Assembly: GCF_030056665.1 (NCBI RefSeq)
Contig: NZ_JASHIG010000006.1
DNA: 64,000 bases
DNA from: Flectobacillus roseus
GTDB taxonomy: Bacteria; Bacteroidota; Bacteroidia; Cytophagales; Spirosomataceae
Reading direction: 5' to 3' (one strand)
The notes under the pieces were generated by a model. The model was given only the letters and a program-made list of their open reading frames with translations, ran no database searches and was not told where the DNA came from. A program made the translations under genes and the position numbers. Of this stretch, positions 27,648 to 35,844 are shown one piece after another. Each line of letters begins with the position of its first letter. The first letter of the stretch is position 1.

Positions 27648-28018
27648 ATGCTAGTTTTTAGTTGTCGTGTCAATTTTTCACTTCAAAAAAGTAAGACATT
27701 CTTCCATAATTGCGTCATTACTTTGTATTGAAAACTTAATTCCTTTTTAAAATTAAAAATTTAATCTATAAGTTTTATAGAATAAACAAATATTCCTTCA
27801 GAGAGTTCCTAAATTGAGTAGAAACTGCTAATTAAGTAACCCCACCAGACAGGACCTTTTTTGCTTACAGCATATAGCCTAAAGCAGATAAATTTGCCCC
27901 CTATCCATTTATCGTTCCATTCTTCACGAAGCAAATTTTTTATTGATGTGTGCAACCTAACTTTGTTCTGTTGCATCTAGGTACTGTTAGCGACGATTAT
28001 AAAACAAACCTACATAAA
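27648..28018. other. Divergent region upstream of the DUF5694 cassette
   Basis: The left part should hold the TlpA-like promoter. Near the right end, TGCAAC (27951-27956) is mirrored by GTTGCA (27970-27975), and a GTTAG at 27986-27990 marks the left edge of the cassette-like unit. No gene is supported. Confidence 0.55.
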
Positions 28019-28843
28019 ATGAAACAGATTTTGATATTCTTATTCTTTGTGACAACAGTAAATATTTTTGCACAAAATGTACCTTACGAAAAGAAAATTA
28101 TATACAAGACTAAATTTGATGATGCAATACCTGTATTAAATGTTGGAACTTTTCACATGGGTGAAACTTCTGATGCAAACGCAACAGATTTTGATGAAAA
28201 CAACAAAAAGAATCAGCAAGAAATTAAAAAACTAGCTAAGATGTTAGCTGAATTTAAGCCAACAATAATTGTTATTGAAGATTTACCTAAAAATGATAGT
28301 TTGAGACAAATCTCGTATTCAGATTATCTAAAAAACCCAACGAAAAAGTTTGTAAATCCAGACGAAATAGAATTATTAGCTTATGAAGTTGGAAGACTTA
28401 GCGGAGCAAAAAAGATTTATGGAATCGACTTTAAAGAAAAGTACAACTACAATATTAATGTTGTAAACAGTGTAGATACTACTACTTTAAGCAAATATTC
28501 TATACTAAGTGATGAGAATGATTCAAAAAATCCTGAAAAAGGAATTCCTTTTTATGATTTATTCAAATTGAATAATCATCCTCAATATTTGGAAAGTCTT
28601 ATAAACTTTAATGCTGATTTGTTACTATATAATTCCAGTAAAAATCATGCACAAGGAGCGGACGAAGCAGGCAAATTTTACCATAGAAATTTAGTAATGT
28701 TTTCTAATCTAAATCAAATCCCAATGACAAAAGATGATAGAATTTTCATTTTAATGGGAGGAACCCACACTGCTTTCTTTATGGATTTTTTAAAAAGAAG
28801 TCCAAAATTTCAACTTGAAAATACATTTAACTACCTAAAATAA
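28019..28843 (+). CDS. DUF5694 family secreted protein (TraB/PrgY-like fold)
   Basis: This is a ~274-residue protein with a signal peptide (KQILIFLFFVTTVNIFAQ). DUF5694 features are visible: PVLNVGTFHMGETSDANATD, a helix after DENNKKNQQEIKKLAKML, KPTIIVIEDLPK, and a distal ILMGGTHTAFFMDFLK. The fold is related to TraB/GumN (haem or peptide-binding-like) proteins; enzymatic function is unproven. I place the start at 28019, since the 23 residues upstream are in unrelated flanking DNA. The gene is AT-rich and ends in a cassette-like inverted-repeat element, so it may be acquired. A mobile gene cassette is the preferred reading. Confidence 0.72.
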   Translation: MKQILIFLFFVTTVNIFAQNVPYEKKIIYKTKFDDAIPVLNVGTFHMGETSDANATDFDENNKKNQQEIKKLAKMLAEFKPTIIVIEDLPKNDSLRQISYSDYLKNPTKKFVNPDEIELLAYEVGRLSGAKKIYGIDFKEKYNYNINVVNSVDTTTLSKYSILSDENDSKNPEKGIPFYDLFKLNNHPQYLESLINFNADLLLYNSSKNHAQGADEAGKFYHRNLVMFSNLNQIPMTKDDRIFILMGGTHTAFFMDFLKRSPKFQLENTFNYLK

Positions 28844-28998
28844 CCGCAGCTAAAATCGGATTGGCAATATGGCGACTTAAGTGCTTCTATAAAACATTTG
28901 TACAAGATTCAAGGGTCATAATTGGCTACGCCGAATCTTCGATTTCTATTGAACTTTTGTACTAAAATTTCGCCACATCGCCAAGTGCTATCCGTTAG
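28841..28998 (+). repeat. attC-like imperfect inverted repeat after the DUF5694 gene
   Basis: The stop codon overlaps TAAC at 28841. Downstream, GGCAATATGGCGA (28862-28874) pairs imperfectly with TCGCCACATCGCC (28971-28983), with inner ACATTTGTACAA facing TTTTGTACTAAAA. The outer ends are TCGGAT and ATCCGTTAG. The structure ends in GTTAG at 28994-28998, and another GTTAG sits at 27986-27990 upstream of the gene. The whole resembles an integron-type recombination site, although the R' core (GTTAGTA) does not exactly fit the GTTRRRY consensus. Confidence 0.5.
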
Positions 28999-29075
28999 TA
29001 GCCATAGTTTTTTTATTCATACTTCTTTAAACCTACAAGTGGACTTGGCTAAGTGCTTTTAACAAATTTAAACCA

Positions 29076-31487
29076 ATGAAATTATTACACACACTACTAC
29101 TATCTATCTTTTGTGGATTTGGAGCTTTGGCTCAACAAAAAATTTCGGGTAAAGTCTTTGACGAAAAAAATCAAGCTGCCGAATTTGCTACGGTATCCCT
29201 CCTTTCAGCGAAGGATTCAAGTATGGTAAAAGCCAACTTGACGGATGCCTCTGGGGTTTATCATTTTGAATCAGTCAATAAAGGTCGCTACCTCATTAGT
29301 ATTTCGATGATGGGTTATCAAAAAGCCTTTAGTGCTGTTTTCTCTGTAGACCAATCACCAGTTACCATCGAAAATATTATCTTAAAGACAAGTTCAAAGA
29401 CCTTAGACGAAGTAACAGTAACAGCTCAAAAACCCTTTTTGGAACAAAGAGCCGATAAATTAGTCGTAAATGTGGCTAATAGTCCTGCTTCTGTAGGAAG
29501 TACTGCTATTGAAGTATTGCAAAAAGTCCCTGGGCTAATTATTGCGCAAGACCGTATCACGATTGCGGGTAAAGCTTCTGTCTCGATTATGATTGATGGA
29601 AAACCATCGCAGTACACCGATATGAATCAGGTTTTGAAAGATTTGCCTAGTAATAGCATCGAAAAAATCGAGGTAATCAAAAACCCTTCTGCCAAATATG
29701 ACGCTGCGGGTGGTGCTGTGATTAATATTGTAATGAAACGTAATGCTAATCTTGGTACAAATGGTTCAGTTGCCCTCAATTTTAGAGGTGCAATGGTCGA
29801 CAACACAATTGTAAATCGTAGTAAAAATGACTTTTTTGGCGGATATTCTCCTAACTTTTCGCTCAATCACCGCAAAGGCAAGTGGAACGTATTTGGAAGC
29901 TATACTTACTCAGATAGAACGTTTTTTCAACTCACACAAATTGACCGTGTAATTGGTAAGGATGAGTTTTCGAACATCATGATGAATCCTGGGGATGCCA
30001 AAGTTCATAATGCTCGTCTAGGCGCTGACTATTATTTAGATAAGAAAAATACCATCGGGATATTACTCACAGGTTTTGACCGTTCGGGTAGCAACAACAG
30101 TACGGCTATTACAAAAGTATTTTCGACAGAAACTAAACAATTAACTAGTCAGTTCGAAACCCTTAACGACCAACCTACTACTCGTAATAATATTGGTTAT
30201 AACCTCAACTGGAAACATAGTTTTGATAGTACAGGTCGTGAACTAAACGTAGATTTAGACTACGTACAGTACAAACTCAAAAATCAAAATTTGATTACGA
30301 TTTTGGATAATGGTTTGCGTCGTAATAATTCACAGAGTGTGGATAACCCTGTGCAATTTATGACAGCAAAGTTGGATTATACACATCCTATTTCGAAGGA
30401 TAGCAAGTTGGAAGCGGGGGGAAAAATGAGTTTTGCCACGATTGACAACGATTTACGTTTTTATCGTGAACAGGTGTTGGACACCAAACGAAGCAATGTT
30501 TTTAACTATAAAGAAAACATCAATGCGCTTTATGTGAATTACAATACCAGTTTTGGTAAAAAATGGGAGCTTCAAACAGGTTTGCGTACCGAACAAACCG
30601 TTGCAACAGGTTTTAGTCAGGTCGAAAACAAAAATGTATTGGAACGTAATTACTGGCAGTTTTTCCCAAGTGTTTTCTTAACACATAAGCTTAACAAAAG
30701 CTTGGCTATTACAACTTCGTTTACCCGTCGTATCGACCGCCCAAGTTATCAACAACAAAACCCATTTGAATTCCAGATTGACTCTTTGACTTTTACGAGA
30801 GGTAATCCATTGTTGAAACCACAGTTGACCAACGAAATTAAATTGCAATTGACCTTTGACGGACAGCCATTTTTTGCGCTTGGTTACAACAACACTAACG
30901 ATGTCATAGTGGATAATGCACCAAAGCAAGACCCTGCAACAAAGCGTACCTATACCACTGCCGAAAACTTAGCGACTTACAAAAACTACTTTGTAGAACT
31001 AAACTTCCCTATCAAAATTGGAAAGAAAATTTCGGGATACGGCGGTAATCAATTGATATACAATGCCTATAATGCCAATTATCTAGGAGGCACTTTTGAT
31101 CAATCTCGCGTAAACTGGTTGGCGTACTTTAACATTAACGCCAAGTTTACCAACAAACTAAGCATGGAAATGGGCGGTTGGTATATGACTCGTTCACAAC
31201 AAGAGTTCTTGACTTTAAACCCATTAGGAGCATTAACAATTGGTTTACAATACAAAGTATTAGAAGGAAAAGGCAAGATTTCGTTGGCGATGAACGACGT
31301 ATTTTATACCGAACAAACCAGAGGACTTATTGAATATCAAGACATTAACCTTAAATACTTTAGTCGTGAAGCATCTCAAAACCTTCGTTTAGGGTTTAGT
31401 TATAGCTTTGGTAACCAAAAATTAAAAGCAAGTCGCTCACGTCAAACAGGTTCCGAGTCAGAATCTAATCGTGTGAAAGCAAACTAA
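29076..31487 (+). CDS. TonB-dependent receptor-like outer-membrane protein with carboxypeptidase-like N-terminal domain
   Basis: This is an 803-residue outer-membrane protein. Signal peptide: KLLHTLLLSIFCGFGALAQ. Residues ~20-105 form a carboxypeptidase regulatory-like domain (KISGKVFDEKNQAAEFATVS, GVYHFESVNKGRYLISIS). A plug-like domain follows (LVVNVANSPASVGSTAIEVL, SIEKIEVIKNPSAKYDAAGG). The C-terminus is a beta-barrel (OMP_b-brl_3 type) ending in SRQTGSESESNRVKAN, after a typical aromatic final strand (NLRLGFSYSFGN). The family imports large substrates or siderophores using TonB; the cargo here is not known. Confidence 0.88.
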   Translation: MKLLHTLLLSIFCGFGALAQQKISGKVFDEKNQAAEFATVSLLSAKDSSMVKANLTDASGVYHFESVNKGRYLISISMMGYQKAFSAVFSVDQSPVTIENIILKTSSKTLDEVTVTAQKPFLEQRADKLVVNVANSPASVGSTAIEVLQKVPGLIIAQDRITIAGKASVSIMIDGKPSQYTDMNQVLKDLPSNSIEKIEVIKNPSAKYDAAGGAVINIVMKRNANLGTNGSVALNFRGAMVDNTIVNRSKNDFFGGYSPNFSLNHRKGKWNVFGSYTYSDRTFFQLTQIDRVIGKDEFSNIMMNPGDAKVHNARLGADYYLDKKNTIGILLTGFDRSGSNNSTAITKVFSTETKQLTSQFETLNDQPTTRNNIGYNLNWKHSFDSTGRELNVDLDYVQYKLKNQNLITILDNGLRRNNSQSVDNPVQFMTAKLDYTHPISKDSKLEAGGKMSFATIDNDLRFYREQVLDTKRSNVFNYKENINALYVNYNTSFGKKWELQTGLRTEQTVATGFSQVENKNVLERNYWQFFPSVFLTHKLNKSLAITTSFTRRIDRPSYQQQNPFEFQIDSLTFTRGNPLLKPQLTNEIKLQLTFDGQPFFALGYNNTNDVIVDNAPKQDPATKRTYTTAENLATYKNYFVELNFPIKIGKKISGYGGNQLIYNAYNANYLGGTFDQSRVNWLAYFNINAKFTNKLSMEMGGWYMTRSQQEFLTLNPLGALTIGLQYKVLEGKGKISLAMNDVFYTEQTRGLIEYQDINLKYFSREASQNLRLGFSYSFGNQKLKASRSRQTGSESESNRVKAN

Positions 31488-31571
31488 ATAAGAGCTTTGA
31501 ATGCTGAGTTTGGAGTGCGGAGTTTTGATAAGAGTATGAGTCATCCCTAATTTAGTGATTTAATGATTTAG

Positions 31572-31746
31572 CGAATGAGTGATTACGTTAAAATTTATAT
31601 GCTAGCAGTAGAGACGCAATGATTGCGTCTCTAGCCAAGTAAAATCTAGCATTGTAGCATTAAAAAGGCGTTCGAAAACTAATTTCGAACGCCTTTTTAA
31701 TGCTACAATGCTGAATGAAACTTATCTTAAAATAATCACTCATTCG
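31572..31746. mobile_element. MITE-like element with 14-bp terminal inverted repeats and a long hairpin
   Basis: The ends are CGAATGAGTGATTA (31572-31585) and its complement (31733-31746). Inside are a GAGACGCAAT palindrome (31609-31633) and a perfect 30-bp stem (31648-31677 and 31683-31712) containing AAAAAGGCGTTCGAAA. The hairpin has T runs on both strands and probably terminates both convergent genes. Related copies are near 25.2 and 43.95 kb. Confidence 0.75.
31648..31712. terminator. Bidirectional terminator hairpin, 30-bp stem
   Basis: A perfect 30-bp inverted repeat with a 5-base loop (ACTAA) between convergent genes. The inner arm contains AAAAAGGCGTTCGAA. The outer arm adds AGCATTGTAGCATT. 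Confidence 0.8.
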
Positions 31747-31778
31747 TCAAACCACTCATTCACTCAATCTAGACAATC

Positions 31779-32696
31779 CTATAAATCTGAAGCACGATAG
31801 GCCTCAATCAATTTGATTTCACCTTCTTTGCCTTTTACCGAATTGCCATGTTCCATGCCGAAAACAAAATCACGGCCTGTTGCTTGTGACTTTGCATTAA
31901 TATGTTTGAAGATATTCTTGTAATTCATCTCGCCTGTGGTTGGTTCTTTACGCCCAGGCTCGTCGCCAATTTGGAAATATCCAATCTCGTCCCACGTTTG
32001 GTCAATGTTGTAAATAATATGTCCCTCGTTACGTTGCATGTGCCACATATCAAACAAAAACTTACACGATGGACTATTGACAGCCTTACAAATCATATAG
32101 GTTTGATCTGAATTTCTTAAAAACAAATCTGGGGTATCGCTTAATGCCTCCAACACCATCACCAAGCCATGTGGTTCGAAAATGGCGCTTGCCATACGCA
32201 AAGACTCAATTACATGTCCAGTCTGGATTCCGATGGGGATACTACGGTCGTAATTGCCTGGCACTACGGTCATCCACTTGGCATTCACACGTTTGGCGAC
32301 TTCTACGGCTTCTTTACATCTTTGTAAAAACTTATCACGCCATTCCTTTTTACCCGAAGCCAAAGAAGTTTGTAATGGCCAGTTATCAAAGTTTACCACA
32401 AAAACTCCCATGGTCATTCCTAGCTTTGCCATAGTTTCCCCGACTTTTGTTTGTACCTCCACAGATCTGTCCATCATACCATTATCCTCAAGCGCACGAA
32501 AACCCATTTCGTGCATAAACTTAAGTTGGTCGATAGGATCTTTGCCTGCGGAATTTTCGAACATTCCAAAATGAGGCGCATATTTGAGTTTAAAAGCAGG
32601 TTGAGCTGAAGTATTTTTTGCTTCCAACACACCGCTCGAAAGCGTACTTACGGCAGAAGCTGCTAATAGATTTTTGGTAAAATCACGTCTTTGCAT
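31779..32696 (-). CDS. Tat-exported hydroxypyruvate isomerase-like / sugar phosphate isomerase-epimerase
   Basis: This is a 305-residue protein with a twin-arginine signal (RRDFTKNLLAASAVSTLSSG), so it is exported folded to the periplasm. The rest is a TIM-barrel of the AP-endonuclease 2-like isomerase family (Hyi type): FKLKYAPHFGMFENSAGKDP, then MGFRALEDNGMMDRS, VVPGNYDRSIPIG, EALSDTPDLFLRN, HMQRNEGHIIYNI and FGMEHGNS near the C-terminus. Acidic and histidine residues in these blocks bind the metal. The substrate is unknown; secreted members of this clan are frequent in Bacteroidota and Planctomycetes. Confidence 0.85.
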   Translation of the reverse strand: MQRRDFTKNLLAASAVSTLSSGVLEAKNTSAQPAFKLKYAPHFGMFENSAGKDPIDQLKFMHEMGFRALEDNGMMDRSVEVQTKVGETMAKLGMTMGVFVVNFDNWPLQTSLASGKKEWRDKFLQRCKEAVEVAKRVNAKWMTVVPGNYDRSIPIGIQTGHVIESLRMASAIFEPHGLVMVLEALSDTPDLFLRNSDQTYMICKAVNSPSCKFLFDMWHMQRNEGHIIYNIDQTWDEIGYFQIGDEPGRKEPTTGEMNYKNIFKHINAKSQATGRDFVFGMEHGNSVKGKEGEIKLIEAYRASDL

Positions 32697-32923
32697 GGTA
32701 AAAGGGCGTTAAATAGTTGAGGGTTCTAATATACAGAAAAACTTATTGTATCCTGACGGGGCTTTGGGGGATTTGTGTAATTTGAAGATTTGATAATTTG
32801 AAAATGTAAGTGTGATGATTGTCATTGGAAAATATTTTCTATCCATAAATTTTCCTTTAATTCTTCTTGGAAATCTAAAACAATATTTAGACATTTATCT
32901 AAATATTTAAACAAATAAATCCT

Positions 32924-33490
32924 ATGCAAAAATCTAGATTATTTGAGGGATTATTAATTGGTATACATCTCGTCCCATTCGGCATTGTTTATGATTCTAC
33001 TCTCTTGAATACCTACTATTGGTATCTATACATTCCTTTAGTTATAGGTGGAATTCTGAATTATACCCTTAATTTCAGAAAATATTCAATCGAAGAAATC
33101 CCAGAGAGAAACTTCCAAATTATTCGATTTATTCGAAGTATCAATTTTTTGATAGTCATGTCAGCTTGGATTTATATGCTGAAAAAAGATATTGACCTAC
33201 TTCAAATTGTAGGATTAATAGCTTGTACAAATTTGATTTTGTATGGCAACTTCAAATCTCTATATCATTTCGATGCTAATAGTTTTGACTTTTGGATGCA
33301 ACCTTATGGAGAAGAAAAACTACAGAAATCGCACCGCTTAGAAGGCAAAATGCGAGTTGGCTTAGGTTTTTGGGGACTTATTCTTTTTATTTTTTTAACA
33401 CCTCTCCAAGCCTTGATTATTTTCGGGATAACGTATTATATCTCTGCATTTTTCTTACTTTATGCCTTTACTCAGTTGATGGATGAGTAG
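32924..33490 (+). CDS. Putative SdpI-like membrane protein, copy A
   Basis: This is a 188-residue membrane protein with about five hydrophobic helices (GLLIGIHLVPFGIVYDS, LYIPLVIGGILNYTL, IRSINFLIVMSAWIYML, IVGLIACTNLILYGN, and LGFWGLILFIFLTPLQAL). The stretch LILYGNFKSL followed by FDFW, EEKLQKSHRLEGKMRVGLG and more membrane helix looks like the C-terminal signature of SdpI-type proteins (G-N, then a tryptophan, then a K-T-H-R-type helix). I regard this as a weak family assignment. It is 66 bases upstream of a paralogous gene on the same strand. Confidence 0.5.
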   Translation: MQKSRLFEGLLIGIHLVPFGIVYDSTLLNTYYWYLYIPLVIGGILNYTLNFRKYSIEEIPERNFQIIRFIRSINFLIVMSAWIYMLKKDIDLLQIVGLIACTNLILYGNFKSLYHFDANSFDFWMQPYGEEKLQKSHRLEGKMRVGLGFWGLILFIFLTPLQALIIFGITYYISAFFLLYAFTQLMDE

Positions 33491-33556
33491 CTAAAGTAGA
33501 ATTTTTATAGAATAGAGCACTTTTAAATAGCACCCCTCAAAATAAAGATTACGAAA

Positions 33557-34159
33557 ATGAAATACTTTACGATTTCCGAAAAAACACTTCTTGTTGCGAG
33601 CTTAATCTTATATAGCTATCTGTTTTGGTATTTATCAGAAAGAATTGCCGACTCTTCTTCTCATGTACTTGGATATTCGTTAGGAACAATATTGGCCATT
33701 ATATTTTCTATAATATCCACATTTTCGAATGACCTCAATGACATAGAAGTAAAAATTCATAAAGTCATCTTTATTTCTTCTTGTATTGTAAACCTTCTAT
33801 CTTTATCAGGGATGATTTGGTTCATAGACCAACCCGCAAGTCTTCAAACCCTATCAGTTATCCCGATTGGTATTCACTTACTCATATATGGCAATCAAAT
33901 CAATCGACTACCTTGGGATAGTGCCTTTGCCTTTCGAGGTATAAGTGTATATGCAGATGATGAATATGTTGGCAAAAAAACCTTACGATTTCTGGCTCGC
34001 TTAAGTATTGTGACAGGATTAATCCTGATTGTTTTTAGTTTCGTACCTATCAAAGGCTTTTTGTTCATTATTATTTTTTCGATGATTAATTTTTCGAAAA
34101 TGATTATCAGTTTTTGGTATGCAAAATTTATTTTTCGAAAAAAGTATGGTGCTGATTGA
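33557..34159 (+). CDS. Putative SdpI-like membrane protein, copy B
   Basis: This is a 200-residue membrane protein with about five helices (TLLVASLILYSYLFWYL, GYSLGTILAIIFSIIST, VIFISSCIVNLLSLSGMI, IPIGIHLLIYGNQINRL, IVTGLILIVFSFVPIKG). IPIGIHLLIYGN followed by FAFRGISVYADDEYVGKKTL and RFLARLSIVTGLILI resembles the SdpI C-terminal block. It shares general layout with the preceding gene, suggesting an old duplication. If the assignment holds, these are immunity-type or stress membrane proteins; the nearby SdpR-like repressor supports this. Unconfirmed. Confidence 0.5.
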   Translation: MKYFTISEKTLLVASLILYSYLFWYLSERIADSSSHVLGYSLGTILAIIFSIISTFSNDLNDIEVKIHKVIFISSCIVNLLSLSGMIWFIDQPASLQTLSVIPIGIHLLIYGNQINRLPWDSAFAFRGISVYADDEYVGKKTLRFLARLSIVTGLILIVFSFVPIKGFLFIIIFSMINFSKMIISFWYAKFIFRKKYGAD

Positions 34160-34301
34160 TAAAGTAGGCAAGCATATCAACCAAACAACAAACAATTCAA
34201 AATCAAACACTTAAATAAAAATCAACAATTCTCAATTCAGCATTCATACACTTAATAACAAGGCTATAAGCAAAAACCCGACTACTCACCCTTTTCCTAT
34301 C

Positions 34302-35264
34302 ATGACAAAAAAACTTATCTATCTATGGTTGACGGTTGCATTTACTCAGTTCAATCTTTTTGCTCAAAATCAAGAACAAATCGTGGTTTTACCTCAAACC
34401 AAAGGTAATCTTGAAGGAACCTTATTAGTACCTCAAACAACTAAGCCTATGCCAGTTGTACTGATTATTGCTGGTTCGGGTCCGACAGACCGCGATGGCA
34501 ATAATCCTTTGGGCGTAAAGGCTCAATCCTATAAATTGTTGGCAGAAGGCTTGGCAAAAAATCAAATAGCAAGCTTAAGGTATGACAAGCGAGGGATTGG
34601 ACAAAGTAGCAATACGGCTGTCAAAGAAATAGATATGCGTTTTGAAACAGGCGCCGACGATGCAGCTCAATTTTTGGATACACTTCGCAAAGATCCTCGA
34701 TTTAATAAAGTGCTTGTTCTTGGACATTCGGAAGGTTCACTATTAGGAATGCTTTTGGCACAACAAAGAAAGGTAGATGGCTATATTTCGGTATCTGGTA
34801 TCGCTCAGGGAATAGATGAGGTAATCAATGAGCAACTTCGTCCACAAGCCATTCCTGATTCGGTGAAAGATACTGTCAAAAATTATTTGGCAACACTCAA
34901 ACAAGGTAAAACGATTCCCAAACTCATGCAAAACATGGTGATTTTTAGCTTGTTTCGCACGAGTATTCAGCCGTATATGATTTCGTGGCTGCGTTATAAT
35001 CCTAGTCAGGAAATCACTAAAATCACAACGCCTATTTTGATTGTTCAAGGCAGTGCCGATATTCAAGTTGGTGAAAAAGAAGGACAAGCCTTGCATCAAG
35101 CTACTCCAAAGTCTACTTATCTGATGATTCCACAAATGAATCATGTGCTAAAACTTGGTATACTAGATCCTTTGGAAACACAACGAAATTATCAAAATCC
35201 AGATTTACCTTTGGCGCCTCAATTGGTCGAGGGTATAGTAGAGTGGATCAAAAAACGTCGTTAA
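34302..35264 (+). CDS. Secreted alpha/beta hydrolase
   Basis: This is a 320-residue protein with signal peptide (KKLIYLWLTVAFTQFNLFAQ). The alpha/beta-hydrolase fold is clear: VVLIIAGSGPTDRDGNNPLG (oxyanion-hole loop), VLGHSEGSLLGM with the nucleophile serine, GSADIQVG with the acid, and MIPQMNHVLKLG with the histidine. Substrate is not predictable; similar periplasmic hydrolases act on esters. The stop codon lies 11 bases before the start of the ArsR/SdpR-type regulator, so the two are likely co-transcribed. Confidence 0.85.
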   Translation: MTKKLIYLWLTVAFTQFNLFAQNQEQIVVLPQTKGNLEGTLLVPQTTKPMPVVLIIAGSGPTDRDGNNPLGVKAQSYKLLAEGLAKNQIASLRYDKRGIGQSSNTAVKEIDMRFETGADDAAQFLDTLRKDPRFNKVLVLGHSEGSLLGMLLAQQRKVDGYISVSGIAQGIDEVINEQLRPQAIPDSVKDTVKNYLATLKQGKTIPKLMQNMVIFSLFRTSIQPYMISWLRYNPSQEITKITTPILIVQGSADIQVGEKEGQALHQATPKSTYLMIPQMNHVLKLGILDPLETQRNYQNPDLPLAPQLVEGIVEWIKKRR

Positions 35265-35275
35265 TTCTCCCTTTT

Positions 35276-35572
35276 ATGAATATATTATTTAAAGCGCTCA
35301 ACGACCCCACACGTCGTGAAATTTTGGAGCTCCTCAAAGATAAAGACCTCAATGCTGGTGATATCGCCGAGCAATTCAATATGTCGAAACCCAGTATTTC
35401 GCATCATCTCGACCTGCTCAAACAGGCCGAATTGGTCGTCGCTATCAAAAAAGGGCAGTTTATCGAATACTCGCTCAATATGACCGTGATGGACGAAGTG
35501 CTTGCATGGATATTGCAGTTTAAGCCAGAGGTACAGATTTCGAAGGTTGAAATAGCACCCAACAAATTGTGA
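35276..35572 (+). CDS. ArsR/SdpR-type winged-helix repressor
   Basis: This is a ~98-residue winged-helix protein. MNILFKALNDPTRREILELL and NAGDIAEQFNMSKPSISHHLDLL are typical for ArsR-type regulators, and the rest (AELVVAIKKGQFIEYSLNM) closely resembles the SdpR autorepressor subgroup. No metal-binding cysteines are seen, so metal sensing is unlikely. I place the start at 35276; an ORF start at 35243 would overlap the hydrolase. SdpR in Bacillus represses itself and sdpI; here two SdpI-like genes lie 1.1-2.4 kb upstream on the same strand. Confidence 0.8.
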   Translation: MNILFKALNDPTRREILELLKDKDLNAGDIAEQFNMSKPSISHHLDLLKQAELVVAIKKGQFIEYSLNMTVMDEVLAWILQFKPEVQISKVEIAPNKL

Positions 35573-35606
35573 ATGAGCGAGTTGTGATTTAGTGATTTTA
35601 AAAAGC

Positions 35607-35747
35607 TAATTACTGGACAAAACGAGAAAGTGTGATTCAGGTGTATCGACTTTTTCAATGATTTTTTTAAGAACAGTTTTAAACTGTTAAAAGAATGAGT
35701 CCAAGACTAAGTCTTGAACTAGAATATTCAGTTTTGTCCAGTAATCA
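35607..35747. mobile_element. MITE-like element, copy 3
   Basis: The left end TAATTACTGGACAAAAC and the right end GTTTTGTCCAGTAATCA are inverted copies of each other. The inner palindromes AACAGTTTTAAACTGTT and GTCCAAGAC-TAA-GTCTTGAAC are intact. About 141 bases, no ORF. Confidence 0.75.
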
Positions 35748-35844
35748 GTTTGAAAAACTAGATTTTTTTCAAAAATCACTCAATCACAACTCGCTAAATC
35801 ACACAATAACGACTATCTTAGAATTACACTTCTAACAACAACTT

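Larger units (their letters stand above)
31488..31778. other. Convergent intergenic region with a MITE-like terminator element
   Basis: The region lies between the barrel gene (plus) and the Tat-type isomerase (minus). It is filled mainly by the element at 31572-31746. No gene is supported. Confidence 0.75.

Noticed and set aside
27986..28998. A full integron with integrase
   Set aside because: Only the cassette-like unit is seen; there is no integrase gene or attI, and the R' core is off consensus. It is kept only as a candidate attC-like site.
32924..35572. A complete SDP-type toxin-immunity system
   Set aside because: No sdpC-like toxin gene or secreted peptide precursor could be found between or around the genes.
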